Below, in pieces: positions 24,764 through 32,615 of a stretch of 42,668 bases of DNA (positions within the stretch are counted from its first letter, which is position 1; each line of letters begins with the position of its first letter). The DNA lies in the NCBI GenBank assembly GCA_947626885.1, contig CANQTX010000015.1:1-42668 (forward strand). Direction: 5' to 3'. The translations under genes and the position numbers were made by a program. The DNA is from an uncultured Clostridia bacterium (GTDB taxonomy: Bacteria > Bacillota > Clostridia > TANB77 > CAG-508). The notes beneath the pieces are model-generated. The model saw nothing but the letters and a program-made list of their open reading frames with translations. It did not search any database and had not been told where the DNA came from.

Positions 24764-26425
24764 TTATTCCTCATTTATCATTCTTTCATAAATTTTAAAA
24801 TTGCCTTCGTTGTATAATAAGTTATATCTTGTATCATGATCTAATAACATAGCTAGTTTTGCATTTGCATAGGTAATAACATGTGTAACACCATATTCTT
24901 CAAATTTTGATTGATAATCAACAGATATACCTGCTATATTGAGTGCATCTGAAAAAATATCTCTTCCCTCTATACCTTTTTCTTTATCAGCATTAAATTC
25001 TGGTGAATACAAATCACATCTAGAATCAATAAACACTGGAATATCTCGAAACAACAGATAACTTCCATAATTGTATTCATTATATAATTTTATATTTTTT
25101 ACATCTAAATTTGCTAACATCCAATCAGATGCTTCTACTGGATAAGTATTAGCATCTACATAATCCTCACTTAATTTAGGTTTTATCTGCCTGGTTGCTA
25201 TTATCATAAATAGACAAACCAATATAATCGCTCCAAACCAATCTGAGAAAAATCTTAAAACTTTTAAATAGGTTTCTTTATCATATTTTTGGAACATATC
25301 TCCTATCATTTTAGCTAATATCGGTCCACAAAATATCGCAAACATTGAAACTTGTCTTCTTGATTTTATAGATAAATAGGTTAACCCTACTAACATAAAT
25401 AAATCTGATAATTTAATTTTTGTATCTGTAAAAATTAATATAGCTAAAAACATCACCAATGTTATAAAAAATTCTGGACTTTCTGCTAAAACTACTGGCA
25501 AATGTTCATTAATGGAAGCAGTTGTATTGCCTTGTAGCGTTTTATAAAGATAGGTATAAGCACCATTTCCTGCAGGATTTAGAAATCCTGTTAATCCCGC
25601 TATTATTGCAATCACTATTAGCCAAAGTACATATTTATTTTTATGCAATTTAATTTTATAAGGATGTTCTCTTAAAATTTTTCTTTTTCTCTGTCTTTCG
25701 GAAATATCAAATTTTATTTTCTCCCTTTTTTCTTGACATTTTATTTGTACAGTTTCTCTTTTTACTACTTTGCCAAAAATTTTATATACTCCCCCAATGA
25801 TCCTTCTGTCTAAATCCCAATCGATTAGCCATGTCCATAAATATTCACCTATATATGGTAAAAACAGCACAAAGTAAAAAGGGAATACAGCACAATGCAA
25901 ATTCGCTATTAGTAATGGAATGATAATTAAAGCAATCGCGTTTCGTTTTTTATGCGTTTCTAAAAACATTTCGATATGATAAACCGTAAGTACAAATAAA
26001 ATAAAGGTTACCAATTGTGCTCTAGCTGCAATAAACGATTTCATTAAATAAATTGCTCCTAGTGTTATAATAAGAGAAACAACTTTATTGTTAGATTTTT
26101 TTACACTCAAAGCATAAACAGAAATTCCTAATAGTGCTGAAAATATCATAGTAGAAATATAAATGCCTAATTGTCCAAAATGATTATAAATCATAAACAT
26201 ACCTAAATCGTATAACCAATGGGGATATGTATAAGGTAAATTATGCCATGAATATAAATCCGTTGTTAAATCAGATATGCCATGATGAGAAATATATTCC
26301 CCTATTTTAATTGTATAATATGTGTCATTTTGCAGTGTCTTAGGTGCTATTGACATACAAAAAAGTGCTATACAAATAACTGCTACTATATTAAATATTA
26401 TGTTTTGCCTTTTTGAGCTGTCCAT
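24764..26425 (-). CDS. Polytopic membrane protein, GT-C glycosyltransferase-like
   Basis: The 553-residue protein has about ten to twelve membrane helices. A first-loop acidic motif (NDTYYTIKIGEYI with YSWHNLPYTYPHWLYD) resembles the Asp-containing loop of GT-C enzymes that use lipid-linked sugars. A basic cytoplasmic insert near residues 225-260 and a soluble C-terminal domain (EASDWMLANLDVKNIKLYNEY, then PVFIDSRCDLY) follow. The substrate is unknown. It is the first gene of the operon running down to 20035 and directly abuts lspA. The family call is tentative. Confidence 0.55.
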   Translation of the reverse strand: MDSSKRQNIIFNIVAVICIALFCMSIAPKTLQNDTYYTIKIGEYISHHGISDLTTDLYSWHNLPYTYPHWLYDLGMFMIYNHFGQLGIYISTMIFSALLGISVYALSVKKSNNKVVSLIITLGAIYLMKSFIAARAQLVTFILFVLTVYHIEMFLETHKKRNAIALIIIPLLIANLHCAVFPFYFVLFLPYIGEYLWTWLIDWDLDRRIIGGVYKIFGKVVKRETVQIKCQEKREKIKFDISERQRKRKILREHPYKIKLHKNKYVLWLIVIAIIAGLTGFLNPAGNGAYTYLYKTLQGNTTASINEHLPVVLAESPEFFITLVMFLAILIFTDTKIKLSDLFMLVGLTYLSIKSRRQVSMFAIFCGPILAKMIGDMFQKYDKETYLKVLRFFSDWFGAIILVCLFMIIATRQIKPKLSEDYVDANTYPVEASDWMLANLDVKNIKLYNEYNYGSYLLFRDIPVFIDSRCDLYSPEFNADKEKGIEGRDIFSDALNIAGISVDYQSKFEEYGVTHVITYANAKLAMLLDHDTRYNLLYNEGNFKIYERMINEE

Positions 26426-26517
26426 ATATATAAACTCCTCATTTTTTAATATGTAGCATTATATCAAATAAATAAAAAAAAATATATAGTTTTATGAAAT
26501 TTTTTCCTTTTAAAATG

Positions 26518-26555
26518 AAAAACGCCCATATACCAACCTCTGTTAGCACATGAGC
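26518..26555 (-). terminator. Strong terminator after the SSB gene
   Basis: Arms gcccatataccaac (26524-26537) and gttagcacatgagc (26542-26555) form 14 consecutive pairs, with G-U pairs allowed, around a four-base loop. On the minus strand a T5 tract follows. It lies 55 bases after the SSB stop, before the next operon starts. The rest of the gap 26426-26609 shows only AT-rich sequence. Confidence 0.8.
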
Positions 26556-26609
26556 ATTTATATAATTTGCTAAAATTTATATAAAATTAATTTTATATAC
26601 TATATTATA

Positions 26610-27275
26610 TTAAACAACCTCTTCATTTGGTTCCTGTTCTTCTTTATTCGCAATTTCCATACTCGCTACTGAAACTTCATAAGCAACTCTTGTTTCTGAA
26701 GTACCATCTTCATATTTTTTCTCGTATGTTCTAGACTGCACTCTACCAACTAGCTTAACTTCTGTTCCCACTTCCATATTTTGACAGAATCTAGCATTTC
26801 TTCCCCAAGCAATACAAGGAATATAATCTGATTTATTATAAGCTCGATTAACAGCCAATAATACATCTGCAATTTCTCTTCCAAATGGTGTTTGTCTATA
26901 AATTGGTTTTTTGCATATGTAACCAATTAATGTAACCTCATTTGTTATTTCATCTTTTTGATCTTCTTTTTCTTCTAGTTCTGTAATTTCTTTTGCAAAT
27001 ACTGTTAAAATTAATCTATTTTTCTCATTTTCATAATTATTATAAGATCTAAATTGCCCTTCAATAGAAATTTTTTTGCCAATGACCAAATTTATATTAG
27101 TAATTAACCTCTCTGAAATGGTTATGGGGATAATATCTACTGTCGTACTTAATCTCATCACTTCTAGATTAAACACATAAAATTTCTCTCCATAAATTTC
27201 ATGGCTATAATTTTTATCACTAGCTACTTTTCCTACAAGTACTAAGTGATTATTTTCTAAATAATTGGTATTCAA
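26610..27275 (-). CDS. Single-stranded DNA-binding protein with tandem OB folds
   Basis: The 221-residue protein contains two OB-type domains: residues about 8-100 (LVLVGKVASD, GEKFYVFNLEVMR, GKKISIEGQFRSY) and about 110-205 (EVTLIGYICKKPIYRQTPFGREIADVLLAVNR, YIPCIAWGRNAR, GTEVKLVGRVQSR, then EVSVASME). The second is closest to classic SSB. Ordinary SSB has a single OB fold and an acidic DDDLPF-like tail; here the tail is acidic (NEEVV) but lacks that tip, so this is probably an accessory SSB, not the main replication protein. It has its own promoter and terminator. Confidence 0.8.
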   Translation of the reverse strand: MNTNYLENNHLVLVGKVASDKNYSHEIYGEKFYVFNLEVMRLSTTVDIIPITISERLITNINLVIGKKISIEGQFRSYNNYENEKNRLILTVFAKEITELEEKEDQKDEITNEVTLIGYICKKPIYRQTPFGREIADVLLAVNRAYNKSDYIPCIAWGRNARFCQNMEVGTEVKLVGRVQSRTYEKKYEDGTSETRVAYEVSVASMEIANKEEQEPNEEVV

Positions 27276-27359
27276 TTTGATTCCTCCTTAACATTTATCT
27301 ACTGTATTTTTCTTATAAACTGCCTCTTCTTTTTGTTTTTTTCTCTTAAAAACAATTCT

Positions 27360-27388
27360 ATTATAACACATTTTTTTGTTTTTGTCTA
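27360..27388 (-). promoter_or_regulatory. SigA-type promoter of the SSB-like gene
   Basis: Minus-strand TAGACA (27388-27383), 17 bases, then TATAAT (27365-27360), about 85 bases before the ATG. The remainder of the 252-base gap to murD is AT-rich with no gene seen. Confidence 0.75.
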
Positions 27389-27527
27389 CATAAAATTGTA
27401 AAAAATAACATATTTTTACAAAATAGCATTTCTTTTTTCACAAAAGTATCAATAGTTTCAATAATTTTTTTTATTTTTTTCTTTATTTTTACTTAAAAAA
27501 TTATGTTATCAAATTATTTGTAAACCT

Positions 27528-28889
27528 TTAAAAATCATCTAAAACACATGATTTGAAAACTTTTCCTCTCTCTTCAAAATTTTTAAAATATCCATAACTA
27601 GAAGCTGCTGGCGATAAAATACAAGCAGTATTTTTGGGGGTAACTGCTTTTGCTTTTTTTACTGCCTCTTCCATAGTATTTACCTTGAATATATTTTTAT
27701 GACTATTTTTTAAACCATCAAATATAGCATCTCCTGTTTTGGGTAGACATATAATATTTTCAATATCACTTTTTAAAAGAAATTGTATTAAGGGAACTTG
27801 ATTAATCCCTCTATCTTTACCTCCCACAATAATGGTATGAATGTTTTTAATTGCTTTTATAGCATAAATGGTAGCTTCTGGTATAGTTGCTATAGAATCA
27901 TTGTAATAATCTACACCTTCCACATTTCCCACAAACTCCATACGATGTTCCAATGTTTTAAAATTTTGAATACTTTCCATCATTTTTCCTGTATCCAATT
28001 GCAAAATATCTGCTACCGCTATTGCAAACATAATATTATTTAAGTTATGTATTCCTTTTAAATGCATTTTTATATTGCTATCCATAATAGGGTTATTATT
28101 ACAATATATGATACCATCTTTTAAAAATACATGATTTTTGGTATTAGGCTTTTCTGTAAGAGATATCGCATAGTCATGTTGTTTATAAGGAAAATGAAAC
28201 TCCTGCATCCAAAAATTATCCCTATTATAGATGAAATATTGATTCTGTTTTTGAAAATTTGCAATTCGAAATTTCGCTTCTCGATATGCTTCAAAAGATT
28301 GATAATGATCAAGATGTTCTTCATAAATATTTAACAAAATAGCAATATCTGGTGAAACTTTTATATATTCTAAAGCATGAGAAGAAATTTCACACACCAC
28401 CAAACAATCTTTTTTCATATTATCTAAACAATTAAAAATAGGCTCTCCAATATTTCCCAATAAAAAAACATCTTTTCCCTGCTCTTTTAACATTTGATAC
28501 AACAGTGAACTAGTTGTACTTTTCCCTTTTGTGCCAGTAACACCTATTGTGAAGACTTTCATATATTCTAAGAACAGTGCTAGTTGATTGGTTAATTTAT
28601 CTTTATAAGCTGTAATGTCTATATCCTTTAATGAAATACCTGGTGTTTTCAAAATAACATCAAAATTTTCCATTCCTTTTAGATAATCTTCTCCCAAACA
28701 AAATGCCATATTGGTATCTTCTCTTAGAAAAGGAAATTCTTCCAGTAGCGATATTTTTTTATCTGCTATAGTTAATTGCTTATGAGGGAAATGTTTTCTT
28801 AAAAAAGCATAACTGGATTGTCCCTCGATTCCAAACCCTAAAATTAGTATTGTTTTATCTTCTAAAAAACGTAATAACTCTTTTATCAT
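27528..28889 (-). CDS. murD: UDP-N-acetylmuramoyl-L-alanine--glutamate ligase (MurD type)
   Basis: The 453-residue Mur ligase adds glutamate to UDP-MurNAc-L-Ala using ATP. The N-terminal nucleotide-binding fold has LILGFGIEGQSS, the P-loop is GVTGTKGKSTTSS with Lys123-Ser124, and the later motifs are HLDHYQSFEAYREAK, KGIHNLNNIMFAIA and LEHRMEF, with YYNDSIATIPEAT and GGKDRG in the C-terminal domain. It directly follows murL, 20 bases apart. In Xanthomonas the partner MurD2 of MurL adds L-Glu in place of D-Glu, so this enzyme may use L-Glu. That is inference from context. Confidence 0.92.
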   Translation of the reverse strand: MIKELLRFLEDKTILILGFGIEGQSSYAFLRKHFPHKQLTIADKKISLLEEFPFLREDTNMAFCLGEDYLKGMENFDVILKTPGISLKDIDITAYKDKLTNQLALFLEYMKVFTIGVTGTKGKSTTSSLLYQMLKEQGKDVFLLGNIGEPIFNCLDNMKKDCLVVCEISSHALEYIKVSPDIAILLNIYEEHLDHYQSFEAYREAKFRIANFQKQNQYFIYNRDNFWMQEFHFPYKQHDYAISLTEKPNTKNHVFLKDGIIYCNNNPIMDSNIKMHLKGIHNLNNIMFAIAVADILQLDTGKMMESIQNFKTLEHRMEFVGNVEGVDYYNDSIATIPEATIYAIKAIKNIHTIIVGGKDRGINQVPLIQFLLKSDIENIICLPKTGDAIFDGLKNSHKNIFKVNTMEEAVKKAKAVTPKNTACILSPAASSYGYFKNFEERGKVFKSCVLDDF

Positions 28890-28909
28890 AACATTTTCCT
28901 TTCATAACC

Positions 28910-30298
28910 TTATTTCTTTAAATAAGATAGTAACTTATCTTCAAATGGTTTAGGTATATTATGTTGTTTACTATAGTTATTTAATAACTTTTCTTTTGAA
29001 AATACACCATGCGTCTTATAATATTGTAATAAAAATGGTAACTTTTGATTGTCATTGTATTGTTTTTCATCTTGTATATTGCCCTTTTCTATATTTTCAA
29101 TTGTTTTTGTTACAGCATAACGCACTTCGCTAAATGTTCCCACACACTCAAATGGTTTTATTTCTCCATAACCACAAAGCTCTATAAAAGTATTTAATAA
29201 ATCTTCTCTTTCAAATAAATCTTCACCAAAAATGGTAACCAATTTTTCTTTATATAAAAACGGACTTAAAATGATAAATACAAATAAACATTTGGGACAA
29301 TGGCAACACCATTTCCAAGGTTCTGTTTTACTTCCTACATTGCAACTTTTAAAAACGGAATGATACTGTTCCAATTTTGAAAAAAGCATGGCAATTTGAA
29401 TTTCACTAATAGGTCTTAATAAACTAAAATATTCTACCCCTCCTTTAAAATACTTTTCCACATATTCTCGAAAATCATTTTCAAAGGCTAATGTTTTAGA
29501 ATATTGATGATTAATATTTTCACCTTTCACATTGGTTTCATTCGCACTATCTTCGTTTGATAAAACAACATATTTTTTACCCAATATATATGCTATCATA
29601 TAAGTTAAAAATGCCAGTAAGGCAGAAAAAGGCGTATGCCCATTCAAAAAGCCTTTTTGATTCAGATCCAATAATCGTTTATCAATTTTGCGGTTTACTT
29701 CTATGATTTGACTATCTTCAAACCCTGCTATTTTAGCACATTCTATAGACACTTTCTTACTTCCGATACAAAAAGCCAAAGAATTTGCCTGATCATGTTT
29801 GAGTATATCTAATGTGACATTAGAGTCTTTTCCTCCTCCTATTGGAATAATCATTCCCTCTAATTTTTTCTGCACTTTTATATTGTCTTGTGTTAAGTCT
29901 TCTCCTTCAGAAATAAATGTTACAAAATCTTTTTGCGCTACTGCTATATGATTGCGATATCGAAATTCACTAAGTCCTAAATAATATAACTTTTGAAACC
30001 ATTTCGCTTGAAACGCATCTAGTTTTCCACATTTTATAATAAACTGTGGAGAACAAGTTGCTTTAAAATAACTAATCGCTTCTACCATTCCTAAATGAAA
30101 CACCATATTCCTAACAAAATTAGTATCTATTGCTTGAAAACATAACTGTTTTTTAGCAATCATCAAATGAGAATAAAATTCTGATAAATGCTCAATTTCG
30201 AAATGATACTGTATATAAATATTATTATCATCTTCTTTTATTTCATACTGATGATAAATAAATGTTTTATATGTATTTTTTAATTCTTCATATTTCAT
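28910..30298 (-). CDS. murL: UDP-MurNAc-L-Ala-L-Glu epimerase (MurL)
   Basis: The 462-residue protein resembles MurL, which epimerises the terminal L-Glu of UDP-MurNAc-L-Ala-L-Glu to D-Glu in an ATP-dependent manner. Seen features are the ATP-binding-like loop IPIGGGKDSNVTLD (GGGKDS at 154-159), YVVLSNEDSANETNVKG, LLRPISEIQIAMLF, and WCCHCPKCLFVF with clustered Cys residues near 330. The co-transcribed neighbour is murD, as in the two-gene MurD2/MurL pathway. AGAGGAG precedes the ATG. Alternative: another GGGKDS-type enzyme, but the murD link favours MurL. Confidence 0.78.
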   Translation of the reverse strand: MKYEELKNTYKTFIYHQYEIKEDDNNIYIQYHFEIEHLSEFYSHLMIAKKQLCFQAIDTNFVRNMVFHLGMVEAISYFKATCSPQFIIKCGKLDAFQAKWFQKLYYLGLSEFRYRNHIAVAQKDFVTFISEGEDLTQDNIKVQKKLEGMIIPIGGGKDSNVTLDILKHDQANSLAFCIGSKKVSIECAKIAGFEDSQIIEVNRKIDKRLLDLNQKGFLNGHTPFSALLAFLTYMIAYILGKKYVVLSNEDSANETNVKGENINHQYSKTLAFENDFREYVEKYFKGGVEYFSLLRPISEIQIAMLFSKLEQYHSVFKSCNVGSKTEPWKWCCHCPKCLFVFIILSPFLYKEKLVTIFGEDLFEREDLLNTFIELCGYGEIKPFECVGTFSEVRYAVTKTIENIEKGNIQDEKQYNDNQKLPFLLQYYKTHGVFSKEKLLNNYSKQHNIPKPFEDKLLSYLKK

Positions 30299-30346
30299 AA
30301 TTGTTCTCCTCTAATACTATTTGCTTTTCTTTTTTATAATATATTA

Positions 30347-30375
30347 ACTATATCTTAAATTTGTGTTTTTGTAAA
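30347..30375 (-). promoter_or_regulatory. Promoter of the murL-murD operon
   Basis: Minus-strand TTTACA (30375-30370), 17 bases, then TATAGT (30352-30347), about 50 bases before the murL ATG. The rest of the divergent gap to 30496 should carry the promoter of the plus-strand gene. Confidence 0.65.
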
Positions 30376-30495
30376 TATAGTAAATTTCTAATAAGCATCT
30401 ACCCAAACGAACCATTTTAATCTTCTATACATAAACTGTACTATAGGCACTTATGTGTTTCATATGATTTAAAAAATAAGGAAGGAATTGATATT

Positions 30496-30906
30496 ATGGA
30501 ATTTGATAAAAAAGTCATTGTTGATGTGAATGGATTTATTGAAACAGGAAAACAATTTGATTTAGATTTAAGATTACCAGAAGATGATAGAAATGTTGTA
30601 TATGGCATTATAAAAGATCATCATGGTGAACCTGTAAAAGATGCTGTTGTTAAATTAGTAGAAGTTTGTAAAGACGAAAGAAAACCTGTCTCTCATACAT
30701 TTACTGATAAGGAGGGAGAATTTGTTTTTGGTCCTTTATGTCCTCATAAATCTTATGCTATAGAAATATGGGTAAATCGAGTAAAACATGTAAAAATTTG
30801 CAAAGTTTGTGAACATGAAGGAAAGTGTTTAAAAGGTGTAGATTTATATTGCAATAAATGTGAAGAAGATGACAAAGCTGAATTGAAAGAGGATTTTGAA
30901 GCTTAA
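30496..30906 (+). CDS. Carboxypeptidase-regulatory-like protein with Cys-rich tail
   Basis: The 136-residue protein has one Ig-like carboxypeptidase-regulatory domain: VVYGIIKDHHGEPVKDAVVKLVE, then THTFTDKEGEFVFGPL in similar form (residues 30-80). The final third is Cys-rich (ICKVCEHEGKCL, then YCNKCEEDD), five Cys that could bind metal or form disulfides. No signal peptide is present. Similar small proteins occur in many clostridia, some tied to spore coats, but no spore link is shown here. AAGGAAGG precedes the ATG, and a terminator follows at 30941-30974. Confidence 0.75.
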   Translation: MEFDKKVIVDVNGFIETGKQFDLDLRLPEDDRNVVYGIIKDHHGEPVKDAVVKLVEVCKDERKPVSHTFTDKEGEFVFGPLCPHKSYAIEIWVNRVKHVKICKVCEHEGKCLKGVDLYCNKCEEDDKAELKEDFEA

Positions 30907-30940
30907 ATTATTGTGAATATTTTTTTATACGATATTTACC

Positions 30941-30974
30941 ATAACGACTGTTAGAAACAGTCGTTATAGTTTTT
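30941..30974 (+). terminator. Terminator after the 30496 gene
   Basis: Arms ataacgactgt (30941-30951) and acagtcgttat (30957-30967) pair perfectly around a five-base loop, then a seven-T tract after AG. The core acgactg/cagtcgt also forms the hairpin at 31480-31504. Confidence 0.88.
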
Positions 30975-31101
30975 TTAAATATCTATCTCTATGTCCTATT
31001 TTGTGCAAAAAGTATAGCTTTTATATATTCTTCTAGTATATTAATATTTTGAATTGATTATTATAGAATAATAATAAACTATTTAGGAAGGAAAAACATA
31101 T

Positions 31102-31437
31102 ATGCAAAATTTAAATAGTACTTCTTATAACATTGAAGTAGGTGAAAGAATTCGTAGCATTAGAAAAAGTTATAACATGAATCGAGAGAAATTTTCAGAA
31201 ATTATTGATATATCCGAAGTTTTTCTAGGTCAAATAGAACGTGGAGAACGTTCATTAAGCTTAAAAACTTTAAGAAAAATTATTGCTTTTTCTGGTTATT
31301 CTGCTGATTTTATATTATTTGGTAAAGTAGATAACAACAATAAATTAGAAAAAATTCATAAATTATTAACCAATTGCTCTGAAAAAAATTTAGATTATAT
31401 CTATGATATCATTTTACTATCTAAAAAATTATTTTGA
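31102..31437 (+). CDS. XRE-family transcriptional regulator
   Basis: The 111-residue protein has a Cro/CI-type helix-turn-helix in residues about 12-70: VGERIRSIRKSYNMNREKFSE, DISEVFLGQIERGERSLSLKTL and a following helix, then SADFILFG. The C-terminal 40 residues (LEKIHKLLTNCSEKNLDYIYDIILL) resemble the short dimerisation tail common in clostridial regulators. GGAAGG precedes the ATG. It is flanked by hairpins that share the acgactg/cagtcgt stem core. Its target is unknown. Confidence 0.85.
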   Translation: MQNLNSTSYNIEVGERIRSIRKSYNMNREKFSEIIDISEVFLGQIERGERSLSLKTLRKIIAFSGYSADFILFGKVDNNNKLEKIHKLLTNCSEKNLDYIYDIILLSKKLF

Positions 31438-31479
31438 TTTTTTTCTCATAGGTTAAAATTATTTTCATGCTAACACCAA

Positions 31480-31504
31480 AAACGACTGCCATTCGCAGTC
31501 GTTT
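31480..31504. terminator. Hairpin between XRE and small minus-strand gene
   Basis: Arms aaacgactgc (31480-31489) and gcagtcgttt (31495-31504) with a five-base loop. On the minus strand a T tract (GTTTTTGG) follows, so it can end the 31515-31658 transcript; on the plus strand it may stop the XRE transcript. Confidence 0.75.
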
Positions 31505-31514
31505 CATAGAACAA

Positions 31515-31658
31515 TTACATATACATTCTCATTTTTTTTGCCATTTGTTTTCCTTTTTTTATCATTTTCTTTTTACTATCATCTATTCCTTCTGAATATA
31601 ACATCATTGTTCCTGCTGTAAGTAATGTTCCTATCATCATACCTTTTACAAATTTCAT
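31515..31658 (-). CDS. 47-residue membrane microprotein
   Basis: The frame encodes MKFVKGMMIGTLLTAGTMMLYSEGIDDSKKKMIKKGKQ and a short Lys/Met-rich tail, with GGAAAGGTG before the ATG. One short hydrophobic segment (residues 5-21, glycine-zipper-like with GMMIGTLLTAG) is followed by a basic tail, as in YtxH-like small membrane proteins. It ends at the shared hairpin 31480-31504. The clean ribosome site and terminator support a real gene; function unknown. Confidence 0.7.
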   Translation of the reverse strand: MKFVKGMMIGTLLTAGTMMLYSEGIDDSKKKMIKKGKQMAKKMRMYM

Positions 31659-31740
31659 GTTTCACACCTTTCCTTTCTTTGTTGATACACTCATAATAGG
31701 AATGTGTTTTTTTAAAATTATATGCTACACCTTCCTATTG

Positions 31741-32145
31741 TTATGTTTCATGCTTCTTATATGCCTTATTATTTGCTTTTTTTTTGAATCTATACTGTTT
31801 AAAAAATGAATAAATCTCAAAAATTGTTATAAATATCAAAAAAATTCCAAAATATTTTTTTAAAGCATTATTTTCAATTTTAAAAGAAACAAGACTTCCT
31901 ACAATTGCTCCTATAATACCTGAAATAATAACAGGAATTGCCAATGAATAACGAATGGTCTTATGTCTTATATTCATATAAATTGCTGTAATAGAGGTGG
32001 GAATAAATACAATTAGATTGGTTCCTTGTATTAAATGTTGTGGCATTTGTGTAAATAACCCTAATAATAAAATAAGTACCGTTCCGCCTCCCATTCCTAG
32101 TGCTGCTACAATACCAGAAATAATACCAAATAAAATTTCTTTCAC
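31741..32145 (-). CDS. TauE/SafE half-length permease, subunit 2
   Basis: The 134-residue protein has four membrane helices and the family repeat: GIISGIVAALGMGGGTVLILLL, then IQGTNLIVFIPTSITAI and GIIGAIVGSLVSFKI. It corresponds to one half of a TauE/SafE (DUF81) transporter. It lies 35 bases after a homologous half-protein, and the two probably assemble as a heteromer in the way a full-length protein folds. Substrates in the family are small organic or sulfur anions; none can be assigned. Confidence 0.82.
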   Translation of the reverse strand: MKEILFGIISGIVAALGMGGGTVLILLLGLFTQMPQHLIQGTNLIVFIPTSITAIYMNIRHKTIRYSLAIPVIISGIIGAIVGSLVSFKIENNALKKYFGIFLIFITIFEIYSFFKQYRFKKKANNKAYKKHET

Positions 32146-32180
32146 ATTTTTCCTCTCTTTTTATATTTTACAAATCTTAT

Positions 32181-32615
32181 TTATTTTATAATCATGGATA
32201 CACCTGCATATAATAAAAAAAAGATAAATAATATTTGTAAAATATTATGATTTAATTTTATTAAAAGTTTTGAACCAATATAAGAACCTATCACTCCTCC
32301 TACTGCACATTGTATAGCAAGCCACCAATCAATAGCATTTTTATTAAAGTAAAAAAAACTACTCATCAATACCATAAAGAAAATACATAAAATACACGTA
32401 GCTCTAGCAGTAACTTCTTTTTCTTTTAAAATTCCAGTCATATAAGGAACTAATAAAAGACCTCCACCAGCACCAAAAAAACCACTAATAACACCAGCTA
32501 AAAATCCTATTACTATGTTCAAAAATTTCTTTTTTTTCATAATAATAGGATTTACTCTTTTTTTAAATCTATACAAAAATTTCTCAGATATTACATCATA
32601 CATCAATGGTATCAT
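32181..32615 (-). CDS. TauE/SafE half-length permease, subunit 1
   Basis: The 144-residue frame has four membrane helices with IVIGFLAGVISGFFGAGGGLLLVPYM, TARATCILCIFF and GGVIGSYIGSKLL. It pairs with the half-protein at 31741-32145. The start overlaps the rarA end by 20 bases; the ATG at 32603 is an alternative, and the one before KKKKFLN near 32540 is another. None has a clear ribosome site, so coupling to rarA translation is likely. Confidence 0.8.
   Translation of the reverse strand: MIPLMYDVISEKFLYRFKKRVNPIIMKKKKFLNIVIGFLAGVISGFFGAGGGLLLVPYMTGILKEKEVTARATCILCIFFMVLMSSFFYFNKNAIDWWLAIQCAVGGVIGSYIGSKLLIKLNHNILQILFIFFLLYAGVSMIIK

Noticed and set aside
26578..26600. AT-only palindrome near tataaaattaattttata
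   Set aside because: Such palindromes are expected by chance in this base composition, and the adjacent GC-containing hairpin explains termination.
30430..30480. SigE/SigK-like promoter (catatgat with upstream ata) before the 30496 gene
   Set aside because: The spacing to the upstream element is short of the usual 16 to 18 bases and the match is weak in AT-rich DNA.
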